Positions 45,388 to 53,194 of a stretch of 64,000 nucleotides of DNA are shown here, one piece after another. Position 1 is the first letter of the stretch, and each line of letters starts with the position of its first letter. The stretch spans positions 4,090,001-4,154,000 of the forward strand of contig CP029329.1 of the NCBI GenBank assembly GCA_003129525.1, written 5' to 3'. The notes under the pieces are model-generated. The model was not told the origin of the DNA, made no database searches, and worked only from the letters and a program-made list of their open reading frames with translations. The translations under genes were made by a program, and so were the position numbers. Source of the stretch: Clostridium beijerinckii. GTDB taxonomy: Bacteria > Bacillota > Clostridia > Clostridiales > Clostridiaceae.

Positions 45388-45476
45388 TTAACTGCTCAAT
45401 ATCATAATTTCAATATAACTTGTAATTATGCATATAAAATAACCATATCTAATATTCTCATAACTTGAGCAGTTAA
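45388..45476 (-). terminator. Inverted repeat after signal peptidase gene
   Basis: TTAACTGCTCAA (45388-45399) pairs perfectly with TTGAGCAGTTAA (45465-45476), 65-nt loop, starting 6 nt past the stop. The long loop makes it an unusual terminator. Confidence 0.45.
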
Positions 45477-45481
45477 TGCAT

Positions 45482-45997
45482 TTATTCAAGTTTTGATACT
45501 CTATCAAATGGAAATAGAATGAAAAGTGATCTTCCTTTAATATTTTCTAATGAAATAAAAGGATCTTTCCAAGAACGACTATCTAAAGAATGTGCTCGGT
45601 TATCTCCTAAAAACAAATATTCTTTATTTGGCACTTTAAATTTTCCTGTTCTACTATCCGGATAAATTACATAGGATTCATCTATTTTCTGACCATTTAT
45701 AAAAACTGAACCATCTTCTATGATTTCAACTGAATCATTTGGAAGCCCAATAACTCTTTTAACCATTGTTTCTTGAAATTCTTCAGAGTAAAAGACCAAT
45801 ATATCACCTTTTTTAATTTTATTGACATTATGTATTCTTGTTGTAATAATTTTATCTTTTGGTTTTATAGTTGGGTACATAGATCCACTTGGTACTGAAA
45901 TTACAAAGAAAATGAACTTATTAATCACTACCGCAATAATCACCGCAAAAGCTATTACAAACATCCAATCCTTCATAAAATTTCTAATCTTATTCAC
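45482..45997 (-). CDS. lepB: Type I signal peptidase
   Basis: 171 residues from GTG 45997. One TM (~10-33), then Ser39 in VPSGSMYPT and Lys80 in MVKRVIGLPND: the Ser/Lys dyad; further boxes DKIITTRI, GDILVFY and LGDNRAHSLDSR. Cleaves signal peptides outside the membrane. The open frame reaches 46135, but AAGGGAG sits 6 nt before the GTG, the upstream part runs across the terminator at 46050-46078, and the usual family length is about 170-180. So GTG is chosen. Confidence 0.93.
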   Translation of the reverse strand: MNKIRNFMKDWMFVIAFAVIIAVVINKFIFFVISVPSGSMYPTIKPKDKIITTRIHNVNKIKKGDILVFYSEEFQETMVKRVIGLPNDSVEIIEDGSVFINGQKIDESYVIYPDSRTGKFKVPNKEYLFLGDNRAHSLDSRSWKDPFISLENIKGRSLFILFPFDRVSKLE

Positions 45998-46049
45998 AGT
46001 TTCTCCCTTCAATTCTCTATTAATTTTTGTTAAAGAATATAAAAAATTA

Positions 46050-46078
46050 CCCTCCTCGGATAAAAAACCGAGAGAGGG
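46050..46078 (-). terminator. Terminator of the DUF6448 gene
   Basis: CCCTC-CTCGG / CCG-AGAGAGGG stem with A-rich loop, followed on the minus strand by AATTTTTTA. Confidence 0.75.
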
Positions 46079-46106
46079 AATATAGTATTTCTTATTTAGG
46101 TTATCT

Positions 46107-46841
46107 TTATTTTGAAGCCTTTTTATGATAAGCAATACCCAATACTACAGTTGTAAGACCAAATACACCTGCTAAACTCCATGGAATCACTGGTAAAGTT
46201 TCTGCTTCATCATGACTTTTTTCAAGACTCGCAGCTTCAGTAGAGTGACTTACTTCAGCACCGTGAGCTTCGTGACCTTCTTCTTCTCCTTCAGCAAATT
46301 TGAAGTAACTTACATATGCTTCGATATATTCCCTACCTGCTTCAACATCATTTATATCATAGTCCTTTAGATCCATTACTTTTTCAAATCTTTCTTTAAG
46401 TTCAGGCACTTTATCCTTTTCTACCAAGTTTTCTATAGGAGATAAGTTGCCAACTTCAATACTCTTATCTGCTGCCAATACTTTTTCATCAATAGCAGTT
46501 CCTGAAGGTTTCAAACCTGTAAAAGGTGCGCCTTCTGCTGTTCTGTGAAGTCTAATTAAATTTTCAAAGAAATAATTTTCAGAAATCTCCTTAGCTTCTG
46601 GGCTCAGATCTTTGGTTTTCATACTAAGGTCAAAGATTTCTGATATTTCCTTTTCATTTTCTGGGGTAACCCATTTTAACACATAGTTAACATTATTGCT
46701 CTCAATTGCTTTTTTCCCATCTGCTACAGTAGGACCATCCATTGTATCACAGTGAGCACTAGCCATTGTAGGCACAGCCACAAGAATAGTTAAAGCCATT
46801 AAAATTGATGCCATGGTTTTTGATTTTTTAAATTTTATCAT
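46107..46841 (-). CDS. Exported DUF6448 protein, C-terminal membrane anchor
   Basis: 244 residues. Signal peptide ~8-29 (MASILMALTILVAVPTMASA), then HCDTMDGPTVADGKKAIESNNVNYVLKWV, the DUF6448 hallmark with His30, Cys31 and Asp32 right after the cleavage site, helical body to ~185, a His/Glu-rich linker (EEEGHEAHGAEVSHSTEA), one TM (~220-238) and a basic tail. The HCD start and His-rich linker suggest metal binding; function unknown. The adjacent signal peptidase gene may process it. AGGAGG upstream. Confidence 0.82.
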   Translation of the reverse strand: MIKFKKSKTMASILMALTILVAVPTMASAHCDTMDGPTVADGKKAIESNNVNYVLKWVTPENEKEISEIFDLSMKTKDLSPEAKEISENYFFENLIRLHRTAEGAPFTGLKPSGTAIDEKVLAADKSIEVGNLSPIENLVEKDKVPELKERFEKVMDLKDYDINDVEAGREYIEAYVSYFKFAEGEEEGHEAHGAEVSHSTEAASLEKSHDEAETLPVIPWSLAGVFGLTTVVLGIAYHKKASK

Positions 46842-47028
46842 TAAATTTGCCTCCTAAAATATAATTTACTATTTAATTTAAGATATTTATCTAATATCTA
46901 GCTCTGAGCATATTTATATTTTAAGAGGTATCCTTGAACTACATAGGGACTATTTGTGAACTTTTTTGTTCATTTTTCTTTAATTAACTATAACAATTGA
47001 TATACATAGTATTTTTAAACAATAAAAT

Positions 47029-47069
47029 AAAACTCACCGAAATCCAAATTTTGGATTGTAGTGAGTTTT
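47029..47069 (-). terminator. Terminator of the methyltransferase gene
   Basis: AAAACTCAC / GTGAGTTTT outer stem and AATCCAAA / TTTGGATT inner stem, 12 nt past the stop. Confidence 0.75.
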
Positions 47070-47080
47070 ATGGTAATGCC

Positions 47081-47854
47081 TTATTCTTTTCTCAAAATAT
47101 CTAATGTATGTCCACTTGCTCCTAGCAGTTCTGGTCTTTCACACGTTGAAAAATGATAATTCATAAAAAGTTTAAATGTATCTTCATCCATAGCATTCAA
47201 AACAGGTCGCATATAATTAGCTGGTCCATCTGCTGCAATTAATTTTATTCTTTGCATTCTTACTTCATCATTTAACTTATTAATATCTTCAATCCTTACA
47301 TAATCATATAAGTCTTCTGGTTCCGATATAACATGAAAATCATCACTAAGTTTCCCATTATCAATACATGCACGAATATTATTTTCCTTAAAACCATATG
47401 TTAATACACTAAATTCATTCATACAATATGCGATTAAGATAACACCGCCATGCTTAGTTACTCTTTTTGCCTCTTGTAGCACTTTTACTTTATCCTCAAA
47501 TGTATATAAGTGATACATTGGTCCAAACACCAACGTCATGTCAAAAGTATTTTCTGAAAATCTTGATAAATCTAATGCGGTTCCTTGCATTGCTTTTACT
47601 GTACTTCCTTTTGACTTTAAAACACCTAGATTATGCTTCACAAGTTCAATGGCAGTAACATCATATCCTTCATTTGCTAATTGTACAGAATATCTGCCTG
47701 TCCCTGCACCAACATCTAAGATTTTTTCATGATTATCTCCTAGATAATCATGAATATACTTCATAGAAGTTAAAAACTCAACCTGTGCATATTTTCTCGT
47801 TAATCTCTTGTCCTCACAAAATTTATTGTAGTATTTTTCCAACTCCATTGTCAT
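47081..47854 (-). CDS. SAM-dependent methyltransferase, class I
   Basis: 257 residues. SAM motif I ILDVGAGTGRYSVQLA (~45-60), acidic residue in VTAIELVKHNL, motif FDMTLVFGPMYHLY, then EAKRVTKHGGVILIAY. Small-molecule type; substrate unknown. GAGGTACATAAGAAG upstream of ATG 47854. The 299-bp gap upstream (47855-48153) shows no gene. Confidence 0.85.
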   Translation of the reverse strand: MTMELEKYYNKFCEDKRLTRKYAQVEFLTSMKYIHDYLGDNHEKILDVGAGTGRYSVQLANEGYDVTAIELVKHNLGVLKSKGSTVKAMQGTALDLSRFSENTFDMTLVFGPMYHLYTFEDKVKVLQEAKRVTKHGGVILIAYCMNEFSVLTYGFKENNIRACIDNGKLSDDFHVISEPEDLYDYVRIEDINKLNDEVRMQRIKLIAADGPANYMRPVLNAMDEDTFKLFMNYHFSTCERPELLGASGHTLDILRKE

Positions 47855-48153
47855 CTTCTTATGTACCTCATCTATTATATATTTGAAATTATTAAATACA
47901 AAAATTGTTCTTTTTGTAAACTTAAATTCCGATAGTCTTCACTCTTTAGAGCAAATCAACACTTTTTCTGCACCAAGTATTGATTTTTTCTTTTCAATAT
48001 TAATTACTTTAAACTATAAATCCATATAAAGCAAGATTATTTATTCTTTTGGTAGCTTCATATTCTTCCCATTACGTTCTCTTTACATTCTAACAAATAT
48101 TATACTATATTTCAGTTAAAATATGAATAATTTTGGTTCCACCATAATAATCA

Positions 48154-48258
48154 TTAGAACTTTTCATTTCTGTATTTTATTAATTTCTCTACATTCTTTA
48201 AAAATTCGTTAATTTCAGCCTCATTCATATTTGAATAACAAACATATGGATTTTTCAT
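48154..48258 (-). CDS. Possible 34-residue protein coupled to the Asp-box gene
   Basis: ATG 48258 overlaps the TAA of the preceding gene (TAATG), then 34 codons: MKNPYVCYSNMNEAEINEF... ending YRNEKF. Predicted one amphipathic helix. Stop-start overlap is typical of coupled translation. No family match. Confidence 0.45.
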   Translation of the reverse strand: MKNPYVCYSNMNEAEINEFLKNVEKLIKYRNEKF

Positions 48259-49595
48259 TATCCTATTTCTTTAGAAGGCGACTCAACTAATTCCACAAAA
48301 CTCCAGGTTTTTCCTCTATCCTCTGATTTGTACTTTGCCATAACAGTACCTCCCTTGAAATCACCTTGTTCCCCCTGTCCTACTAAAAGAAACAATTGGT
48401 CATCTTTAACATAAGGAGTTTCTGGTTGGATAAAAGGCTCAAAGATGACGCCCATCCATTCTTCCTTATGAACAGGCAGTATTACTGGCTCAAAGGTTTT
48501 ACCTCCATCTTGTGTTATATAAAAATTAGTATCCGCTCCTTCCACCTTTGGATAACTCATAAAGCCCAAATTTTCATCTACAAAACTTGCTGACTGTAAA
48601 AGCCAGGTGCTAGGTCCAGCCCCCATCTCTTTCCATGTGTCACCACCATTTGTTGTTTTATAGATTATTTGTCCTTCTTGAGACATAGTTCTTCCACCTG
48701 TTGCAATGACATAACCTACTGTAGCTGTTGGAAAACTGCAAAACTTCACTCTTGTACTATCTAATGTTTTACTTATTTCAGATGTTTTCCAAGTAATTCC
48801 CCCATCCTCTGAGTGGATCATCATAAGAGGATTTTCCCTAGTGCCTCCATAGGCAAAGGCAGTTTTTTCTGGTGTTATCACATAGCTTTTTTCCTGCAAC
48901 TTATTATAATAAGGCTTTCCGTCTCCAACTGCTACCAAGGTCTCCAGTGGAATTGGCACTTCTTTCCATGCACTTCCATTATCATAGCTTACATAGACGA
49001 TTCTATTTTCTATCTTATAGGTATATTGCTGATTTTCATAAGGAATTTCAGCTTCATATTCATGTTTATACTCGTCTCTTTCTTTCTCACCGCTAATTTG
49101 ATATCTTTCTAAATCATATCCAGCAGGTCTTTGTAATTTGGTTGCAGTGTAAGTGAAAGTTCCTTCTGGGTTTGTTTCTTCTTTAAACCATAAAACCCAT
49201 TGACTTTTAACTTTGTTTTCATCCACAACTCCATCCCAATTATAAGCACTTCCTTCATCTAACTTCTTTGTAACAATGGAAAAGTCAATTTGAATTACAT
49301 TAGTTTCTTTAACTTCAATACCATCAATAGAATACTCAATTAACCTTTGATTCCTAGGCACGAATTTCCCACGATATTGCTCAGTATATGCTTCAAGCCA
49401 CTTTGTTCCAACTATAGTAAGATCTTTGGTATTAACTTCGACAGAGAAGCCTTCTGGTGATTGAAACTTAACCTTACTTTGCTGGTATTTATAATAACCT
49501 AAATAACAAGCAGCTAGAATCAAAATAGCTGCACAAAACATTGTCCCTACCCTGTATATTTTCTTTCTCGGTTCTTTATTACTATCTACAAACAT
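48258..49595 (-). CDS. Membrane-anchored Asp-box (BNR) beta-propeller protein
   Basis: 445 residues. One N-terminal TM (VGTMFCAAILILAACYLGYY, ~16-35), extracellular region, with Asp-boxes SEDGGITWK, TTNGGDTWK, TQDGGKTF and SEDRGKTWS. The propeller fold occurs in sialidases and in assembly/photosystem factors such as Ycf48; the catalytic Arg triad of sialidases is not obvious, so a binding or folding role is as likely. AAGGAG upstream. Confidence 0.8.
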   Translation of the reverse strand: MFVDSNKEPRKKIYRVGTMFCAAILILAACYLGYYKYQQSKVKFQSPEGFSVEVNTKDLTIVGTKWLEAYTEQYRGKFVPRNQRLIEYSIDGIEVKETNVIQIDFSIVTKKLDEGSAYNWDGVVDENKVKSQWVLWFKEETNPEGTFTYTATKLQRPAGYDLERYQISGEKERDEYKHEYEAEIPYENQQYTYKIENRIVYVSYDNGSAWKEVPIPLETLVAVGDGKPYYNKLQEKSYVITPEKTAFAYGGTRENPLMMIHSEDGGITWKTSEISKTLDSTRVKFCSFPTATVGYVIATGGRTMSQEGQIIYKTTNGGDTWKEMGAGPSTWLLQSASFVDENLGFMSYPKVEGADTNFYITQDGGKTFEPVILPVHKEEWMGVIFEPFIQPETPYVKDDQLFLLVGQGEQGDFKGGTVMAKYKSEDRGKTWSFVELVESPSKEIG

Positions 49596-49660
49596 ATATT
49601 TATTCTCCTTAAGAACAGTTTAAATCATCATTATCCTTTAGCCTAATAAAATGCAGAAAT

Positions 49661-49816
49661 TTATTTCTTCTTTCTCTTTCTATCTCTAGACTTCATAAAA
49701 CTCCTTAATAATATAATTAATCCAGTTAGAGCAGCTCCGATTACCAATATTGGAAACACTATATAAATACATATAATGAATATCTCAGCCTCTTTATTCC
49801 ACTCCAATTTTACCAC
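49661..49816 (-). CDS. Possible small membrane protein, about 51 residues
   Basis: A minus-strand frame with one TM helix (FIICIYIVFPILVIGAALTG) and a very basic tail (MKSRDRKRKKK). AGGAG lies just upstream; start is GTG 49816 or TTG 49807 (better spacing). It ends 65 nt before the Asp-box gene, so the two are likely co-transcribed. Confidence 0.5.
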   Translation of the reverse strand: MVKLEWNKEAEIFIICIYIVFPILVIGAALTGLIILLRSFMKSRDRKRKKK

Positions 49817-49892
49817 TCTCCTGCCTTAATTTTAGAAATTTTGGTGTCTCTTGGAACCTATGTGAATAATAAAAAATCAGTGTTTTGTGCAT
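49794..49892 (-). pseudogene. Remnant of a flavodoxin gene 5' end
   Basis: ATG 49892 opens MHKTLIFYYSHRF, matching the first residues of the flavodoxin at 55823 (MRKTLIVYYSLF); identity then stops and the frame ends after 32 codons. About 50 bp upstream of the ATG also matches the leader of the intact gene (shared GTTATTTCCTTTCGTAA). So a duplicated gene was deleted except for its first ~12 codons and leader. Confidence 0.6.
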
Positions 49893-49972
49893 ATGTGTTA
49901 TTTCCTTTCGTAAGATTCAGATTTATCGGTTGTTTATACTTTTTACTCATTCTTGAAACGTTGTAGTTTTCA

Positions 49973-50338
49973 TTAGTCAATACTCAACTTTTCAATTCCC
50001 TGCTTTTCATCAGACACGAAAAATATATGTTTACCCTTATTGCTCTCATAAATAAAATCTTTTAAACTTTTGCTTGAATAAACAGAGAAATCTCCTACAA
50101 TTGCAATTTTAACGTTGTAATTAACGAACTTCTGCAAAATTTCTCCGGCGAGTCTAGTACTTAAATCAAAGAATTCCTCAACTATTGCTGATTTATTTAA
50201 AAGTATTCTGTAACAGCCTTTCTCGTACCATATAGTAGCCATTAAATCTAAAGCAGACTGAACATCCGTAATCAATACTTCTTCACTGTTAACAACAGCA
50301 ATTTCGAATTTAGGTTTTTGTATAATAGTTATATTCAT
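49973..50338 (-). CDS. DUF4180 protein
   Basis: 121 residues. Conserved block DLMATIWYEKGCYRILLNKSAIVEEFFDLSTRLAGEILQ, then KIAIVGDFS and LKDFIYESNKGK. The family is an alpha/beta (STAS-like) domain of unknown role. GGAGG before ATG 50338; an upstream in-frame ATG precedes the ribosome site. Confidence 0.85.
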   Translation of the reverse strand: MNITIIQKPKFEIAVVNSEEVLITDVQSALDLMATIWYEKGCYRILLNKSAIVEEFFDLSTRLAGEILQKFVNYNVKIAIVGDFSVYSSKSLKDFIYESNKGKHIFFVSDEKQGIEKLSID

Positions 50339-50441
50339 AATTTCCTCCTTGATTATCAATAAGACAGGCTATAAAGTAGAGTTACCAAAACCTTTGTGTG
50401 AAACTTCCTGAGCTACAACATGAGCAGTAAAAATTGATTTT

Positions 50442-50927
50442 TTATAAATTATCAGTTTCCGTAAGTATAGAAACTGTACTCAGTATTTCTTCAGTAAACT
50501 TTATTTTTCCCCACAGCATAATTTTTAGTCTGTCTTCTTTTTCATTATATTTCATATTTATTGTTGAACTGCCTAGGCTTGGATCTTTACTGTTCATAAC
50601 TGCAATGAGAGTATTGGATATTCGCATATACTGTTCTTTACCTATTCCATTCACTTCTATCACTGTTGAGATATTTATTTTAGGTCTCACAACACTAGAA
50701 TTTATTTCACTTGCTGAAATTTTTATTTCCTCATCTATTTCTGTTTGTTTATTATCAGCATTAACCTTTTGTTCCATGAAGGCATTCAAATCCTGACTAG
50801 AAATTCTCCACTGCCTTCCAACCTTGTTTGCACCAAGTTTTCCTTCTGTGATAAATTTTCTAATTGTCTTATGATGCATACCTAGTATCTCTGCAACTTG
50901 ATCAATATTATAAAACTTGCCTTCCAT
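50442..50927 (-). CDS. Excisionase-type HTH DNA-binding protein
   Basis: 161 residues. Residues 1-52 form a MerR/excisionase winged helix (YNIDQVAEILGMHHKTIRKFITEGKLGANKVGRQWRI, then DLNAFME). The ~110-residue C-terminal domain (INISTVIEVNGIGKEQYMRISNTLIAVMNSK) is seen in related clostridial regulators but has no named function. No integrase nearby, so it is a transcription factor, not phage Xis. AAAGGG upstream. Confidence 0.85.
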   Translation of the reverse strand: MEGKFYNIDQVAEILGMHHKTIRKFITEGKLGANKVGRQWRISSQDLNAFMEQKVNADNKQTEIDEEIKISASEINSSVVRPKINISTVIEVNGIGKEQYMRISNTLIAVMNSKDPSLGSSTINMKYNEKEDRLKIMLWGKIKFTEEILSTVSILTETDNL

Positions 50928-51125
50928 AGTAAACTACCCTTTCAACACTATAATTTATTTTTATTATATGCAATTTTATTACTAAAGTCAATTTTTTTAT
51001 TGGATTTTAATATACTTTAATGTATTTTGTTGTACTTTATTGATATTAGCATACATTGATATCATATTTTCAGGTCAATAGATTTCTTTCGATCTGTCAT
51101 CTCAACAAGTATGCTGGACGTATGA

Positions 51126-51152
51126 AAAAGCAGCCCTTATTGAGCTGCTTTT
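51126..51152 (-). terminator. Terminator of the padR-like gene
   Basis: AAAAGCAGC / GCTGCTTTT, 9-nt loop, immediately after the stop. Confidence 0.75.
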
Positions 51153-51665
51153 CTAGTCTTCATCTTTTAGCAATCCTTCAAACCATTCTACATTTACTAA
51201 ATGATGAGAACGTGAATTTTCCAACATTTTTCTAAAATAAGTAGGGATAGTTTCATTATGCTCAAGAGATTGTTCTAATAAAGATATTTTCTTTTTAGTT
51301 TGTTCGATTTGTATTTCTATTAGTTTTGTTAGCTCTTCGCTTTTATATTCATTGGCAAATAGCAATGCTGCATAAAAAGATAAATTTATATAATCTGTTT
51401 TAGATCCATACTTGTACATCAGATTTTCAAATTCTTTATCCCCTAGTTCAGTGATTATGTAATTATTGGTCTCTCTATTATTATCTGATTGGTTAACTTT
51501 TTTAATATATTGTTTTTCTTCTAATTGTTGAAGATTGTAGTAGAATGACCCTTTAGTGAAATTTACTATATATTTATAGTGTCTCTCTTCCATTAAGGCT
51601 AATAATTCGTACCCATAAGAACCTGGGTTTTGTTTTAATAAACCTAAAATTAGTAATGGTATCAA
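51153..51665 (-). CDS. PadR-family transcriptional regulator
   Basis: 170 residues. Winged helix ILGLLKQNPGSYGYELLALMEER and FTKGSFYYNLQQLEEKQYIKKV, then a helical C-terminal dimer domain (EYKSEELTKLIEIQIEQTKKKISLLEQ). Start is TTG 51665 with AAAGGATG 8 nt upstream. No adjacent transporter; regulated gene unknown, perhaps the esterase operon upstream. Confidence 0.87.
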   Translation of the reverse strand: MIPLLILGLLKQNPGSYGYELLALMEERHYKYIVNFTKGSFYYNLQQLEEKQYIKKVNQSDNNRETNNYIITELGDKEFENLMYKYGSKTDYINLSFYAALLFANEYKSEELTKLIEIQIEQTKKKISLLEQSLEHNETIPTYFRKMLENSRSHHLVNVEWFEGLLKDED

Positions 51666-51792
51666 AAAAACACATCCTTTATATTCTTTATTAAAATTAT
51701 ATTAATAGTTATTTCATAATTATAAGATTTAATCATTGTTAATTTGCATTAGTCAGTTGCATTAACTATCACTTTTTTTCTATCTATAAGGT

Positions 51793-52650
51793 TTAATCAT
51801 TGTTAGTTTGCATAACTTGAGATACGAATTCCTCATATGATATTTTTCCTAATGCAAAATCCATACTTTTTATATATATCTTTTCTGCTTTGGTATGTGA
51901 TCTATCATTATTTAGATTTAGCAACTCATTTTCATTAATTAATGGCTTTAATACATGTTGCTTTTTAGAAAATGCTTCAAAATACCGTAAACCAAATTTT
52001 CTTTGAGACATTGCATCAATATGAATACCATCAGGATTAGAAGTTAAACCTGAGGCTGTGACAAAGTAACAATTATCTTGTTCAAAAGCAAATTTTTGTA
52101 ACTCTTGATTAATAAAGTTATATTCAGTACAGCTTTTCCCAAATCCTTCTTTGCCTAAAAAGTCTCCTAAACCTCCAATAATAATTGGAATATCTGGAGC
52201 ATTAAGCTCCTTTCTAAGAGTCTCAATAATTAAAAGTAACTTTTTATAATATACTTTGTAGTTACCATTAACACTATCGCTTTCTCCTTGATGCCATAGA
52301 ATTCCTGTAAGCTTGCTACTTTGCATAGCAAATTTAGCTTCAGATATTGCATGCCTAAAAAGTACTTCGTCTACAGCCCACTCATCCAGTGTGCTTCCAC
52401 CTTCAGCACAAGGAATTAAACCAATAGTATCTTCTTGGTTTTGACGACTCAATGTATCTGCAAATGAACCGGCGAGACTTATTCCTGAAACAGGACGGTC
52501 ATAATTGATGGGCTCTGTCATCATTTGCCATCTACCATTACGCAACATTTGTATTCTTTCATTATAAATTGGGGCTACCTCATGAATAAACCCACGCCCA
52601 GCCATATTTGATTGTCCTATCATTAAAAACGACTTAATCATTTTTTTCAT
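51793..52650 (-). CDS. SGNH-type acetylesterase (SASA / CE6-like)
   Basis: 285 residues, no signal peptide. Nucleophile Ser14 in MIGQSNMAGRG, block III/oxyanion GILWHQGESD, and DGIHID with Asp/His: the CE6 acetylxylan esterase / sialate O-acetylesterase arrangement. Removes acetyl groups from plant polysaccharide fragments or sialic-acid-like sugars. The last ~25 bp (encoding QTNND) are repeated directly downstream at about 51727-51751. It lies behind a promoter with two palindromic operators. Confidence 0.85.
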   Translation of the reverse strand: MKKMIKSFLMIGQSNMAGRGFIHEVAPIYNERIQMLRNGRWQMMTEPINYDRPVSGISLAGSFADTLSRQNQEDTIGLIPCAEGGSTLDEWAVDEVLFRHAISEAKFAMQSSKLTGILWHQGESDSVNGNYKVYYKKLLLIIETLRKELNAPDIPIIIGGLGDFLGKEGFGKSCTEYNFINQELQKFAFEQDNCYFVTASGLTSNPDGIHIDAMSQRKFGLRYFEAFSKKQHVLKPLINENELLNLNNDRSHTKAEKIYIKSMDFALGKISYEEFVSQVMQTNND

Positions 52651-52686
52651 CCTTCCTCTTTATTTAACACTTACAAAGAAATGTCT

Positions 52687-52767
52687 TCAGTTCTCAATAA
52701 ATGTTAAGTAATTACTTATTTGTTTATTTAATTTTTTAGCCATTACAGGCAATATATTTGTATTCAT
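52687..52767 (-). CDS. Possible 26-residue leader peptide or gene stub
   Basis: AGAGGTGG 7 nt before ATG 52767, then MNTNILPVMAKKLNKQISNY..., stop after 26 codons, 36 nt before the esterase ATG. The sequence looks like the helical N-terminus of a larger protein, perhaps a MarR-type regulator (guess), so it may be a remnant. Confidence 0.4.
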   Translation of the reverse strand: MNTNILPVMAKKLNKQISNYLTFIEN

Positions 52768-52854
52768 CTTCTGACCACCTCTTTAATAGTGAGTTATTAT
52801 TAATTCACTACTTCAGTAGATTTTCCAGATATCAAAAACTACTAAGTTTATCAT

Positions 52855-52911
52855 TAGTCCAATTAGACTAGTGATACTTAAATATTATAGTCTAATTAGA
52901 CTAATTGTCAA
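52855..52911 (-). promoter_or_regulatory. Promoter with two palindromic operators, esterase operon
   Basis: Minus strand: TTGACA (52911-52906), 16-bp spacer, TATAAT (52889-52884). The perfect palindrome TAGTCTAATTAGACTA (52888-52903) fills the spacer; a second copy with one mismatch, TAGTCCAATTAGACTA (52855-52870), covers the start-site region, 33 bp away. Ideal repressor layout. Confidence 0.8.
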
Positions 52912-53010
52912 CTGTATTTTTTTAGAAGTAAAGCCAAGATATATTTTAGACCATGCAGAAAATACTCATTAATTAACTCACAAAAATATTTTCCCTTATT
53001 TATTATAAAA

Positions 53011-53036
53011 AAAGGGCTAAGTCTCTCTAGCCCTTT
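53011..53036 (-). terminator. Terminator of the serine hydrolase gene
   Basis: AAAGGGCTA / TAGCCCTTT with 8-nt loop and A/T tracts on both sides; probably bidirectional. Confidence 0.7.
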
Positions 53037-53194
53037 GATATCACGCTATTTTCTATCTATTGTGACAACACACTCCATGTGTGTTATTAGAAAGATGATA
53101 CTAATACACAATTTTATTAATCTTGTTGAAGGTGTCTTTTTAGGTGGAACGGGGGGTTGTGAGTTTATACATTTTCGTAAATTTTTATTCAGTT

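Noticed and set aside
50442..50927. Phage excisionase indicating a prophage
   Set aside because: No integrase, attachment-site repeat or phage gene nearby; the protein has a long extra domain and is better read as a chromosomal regulator.
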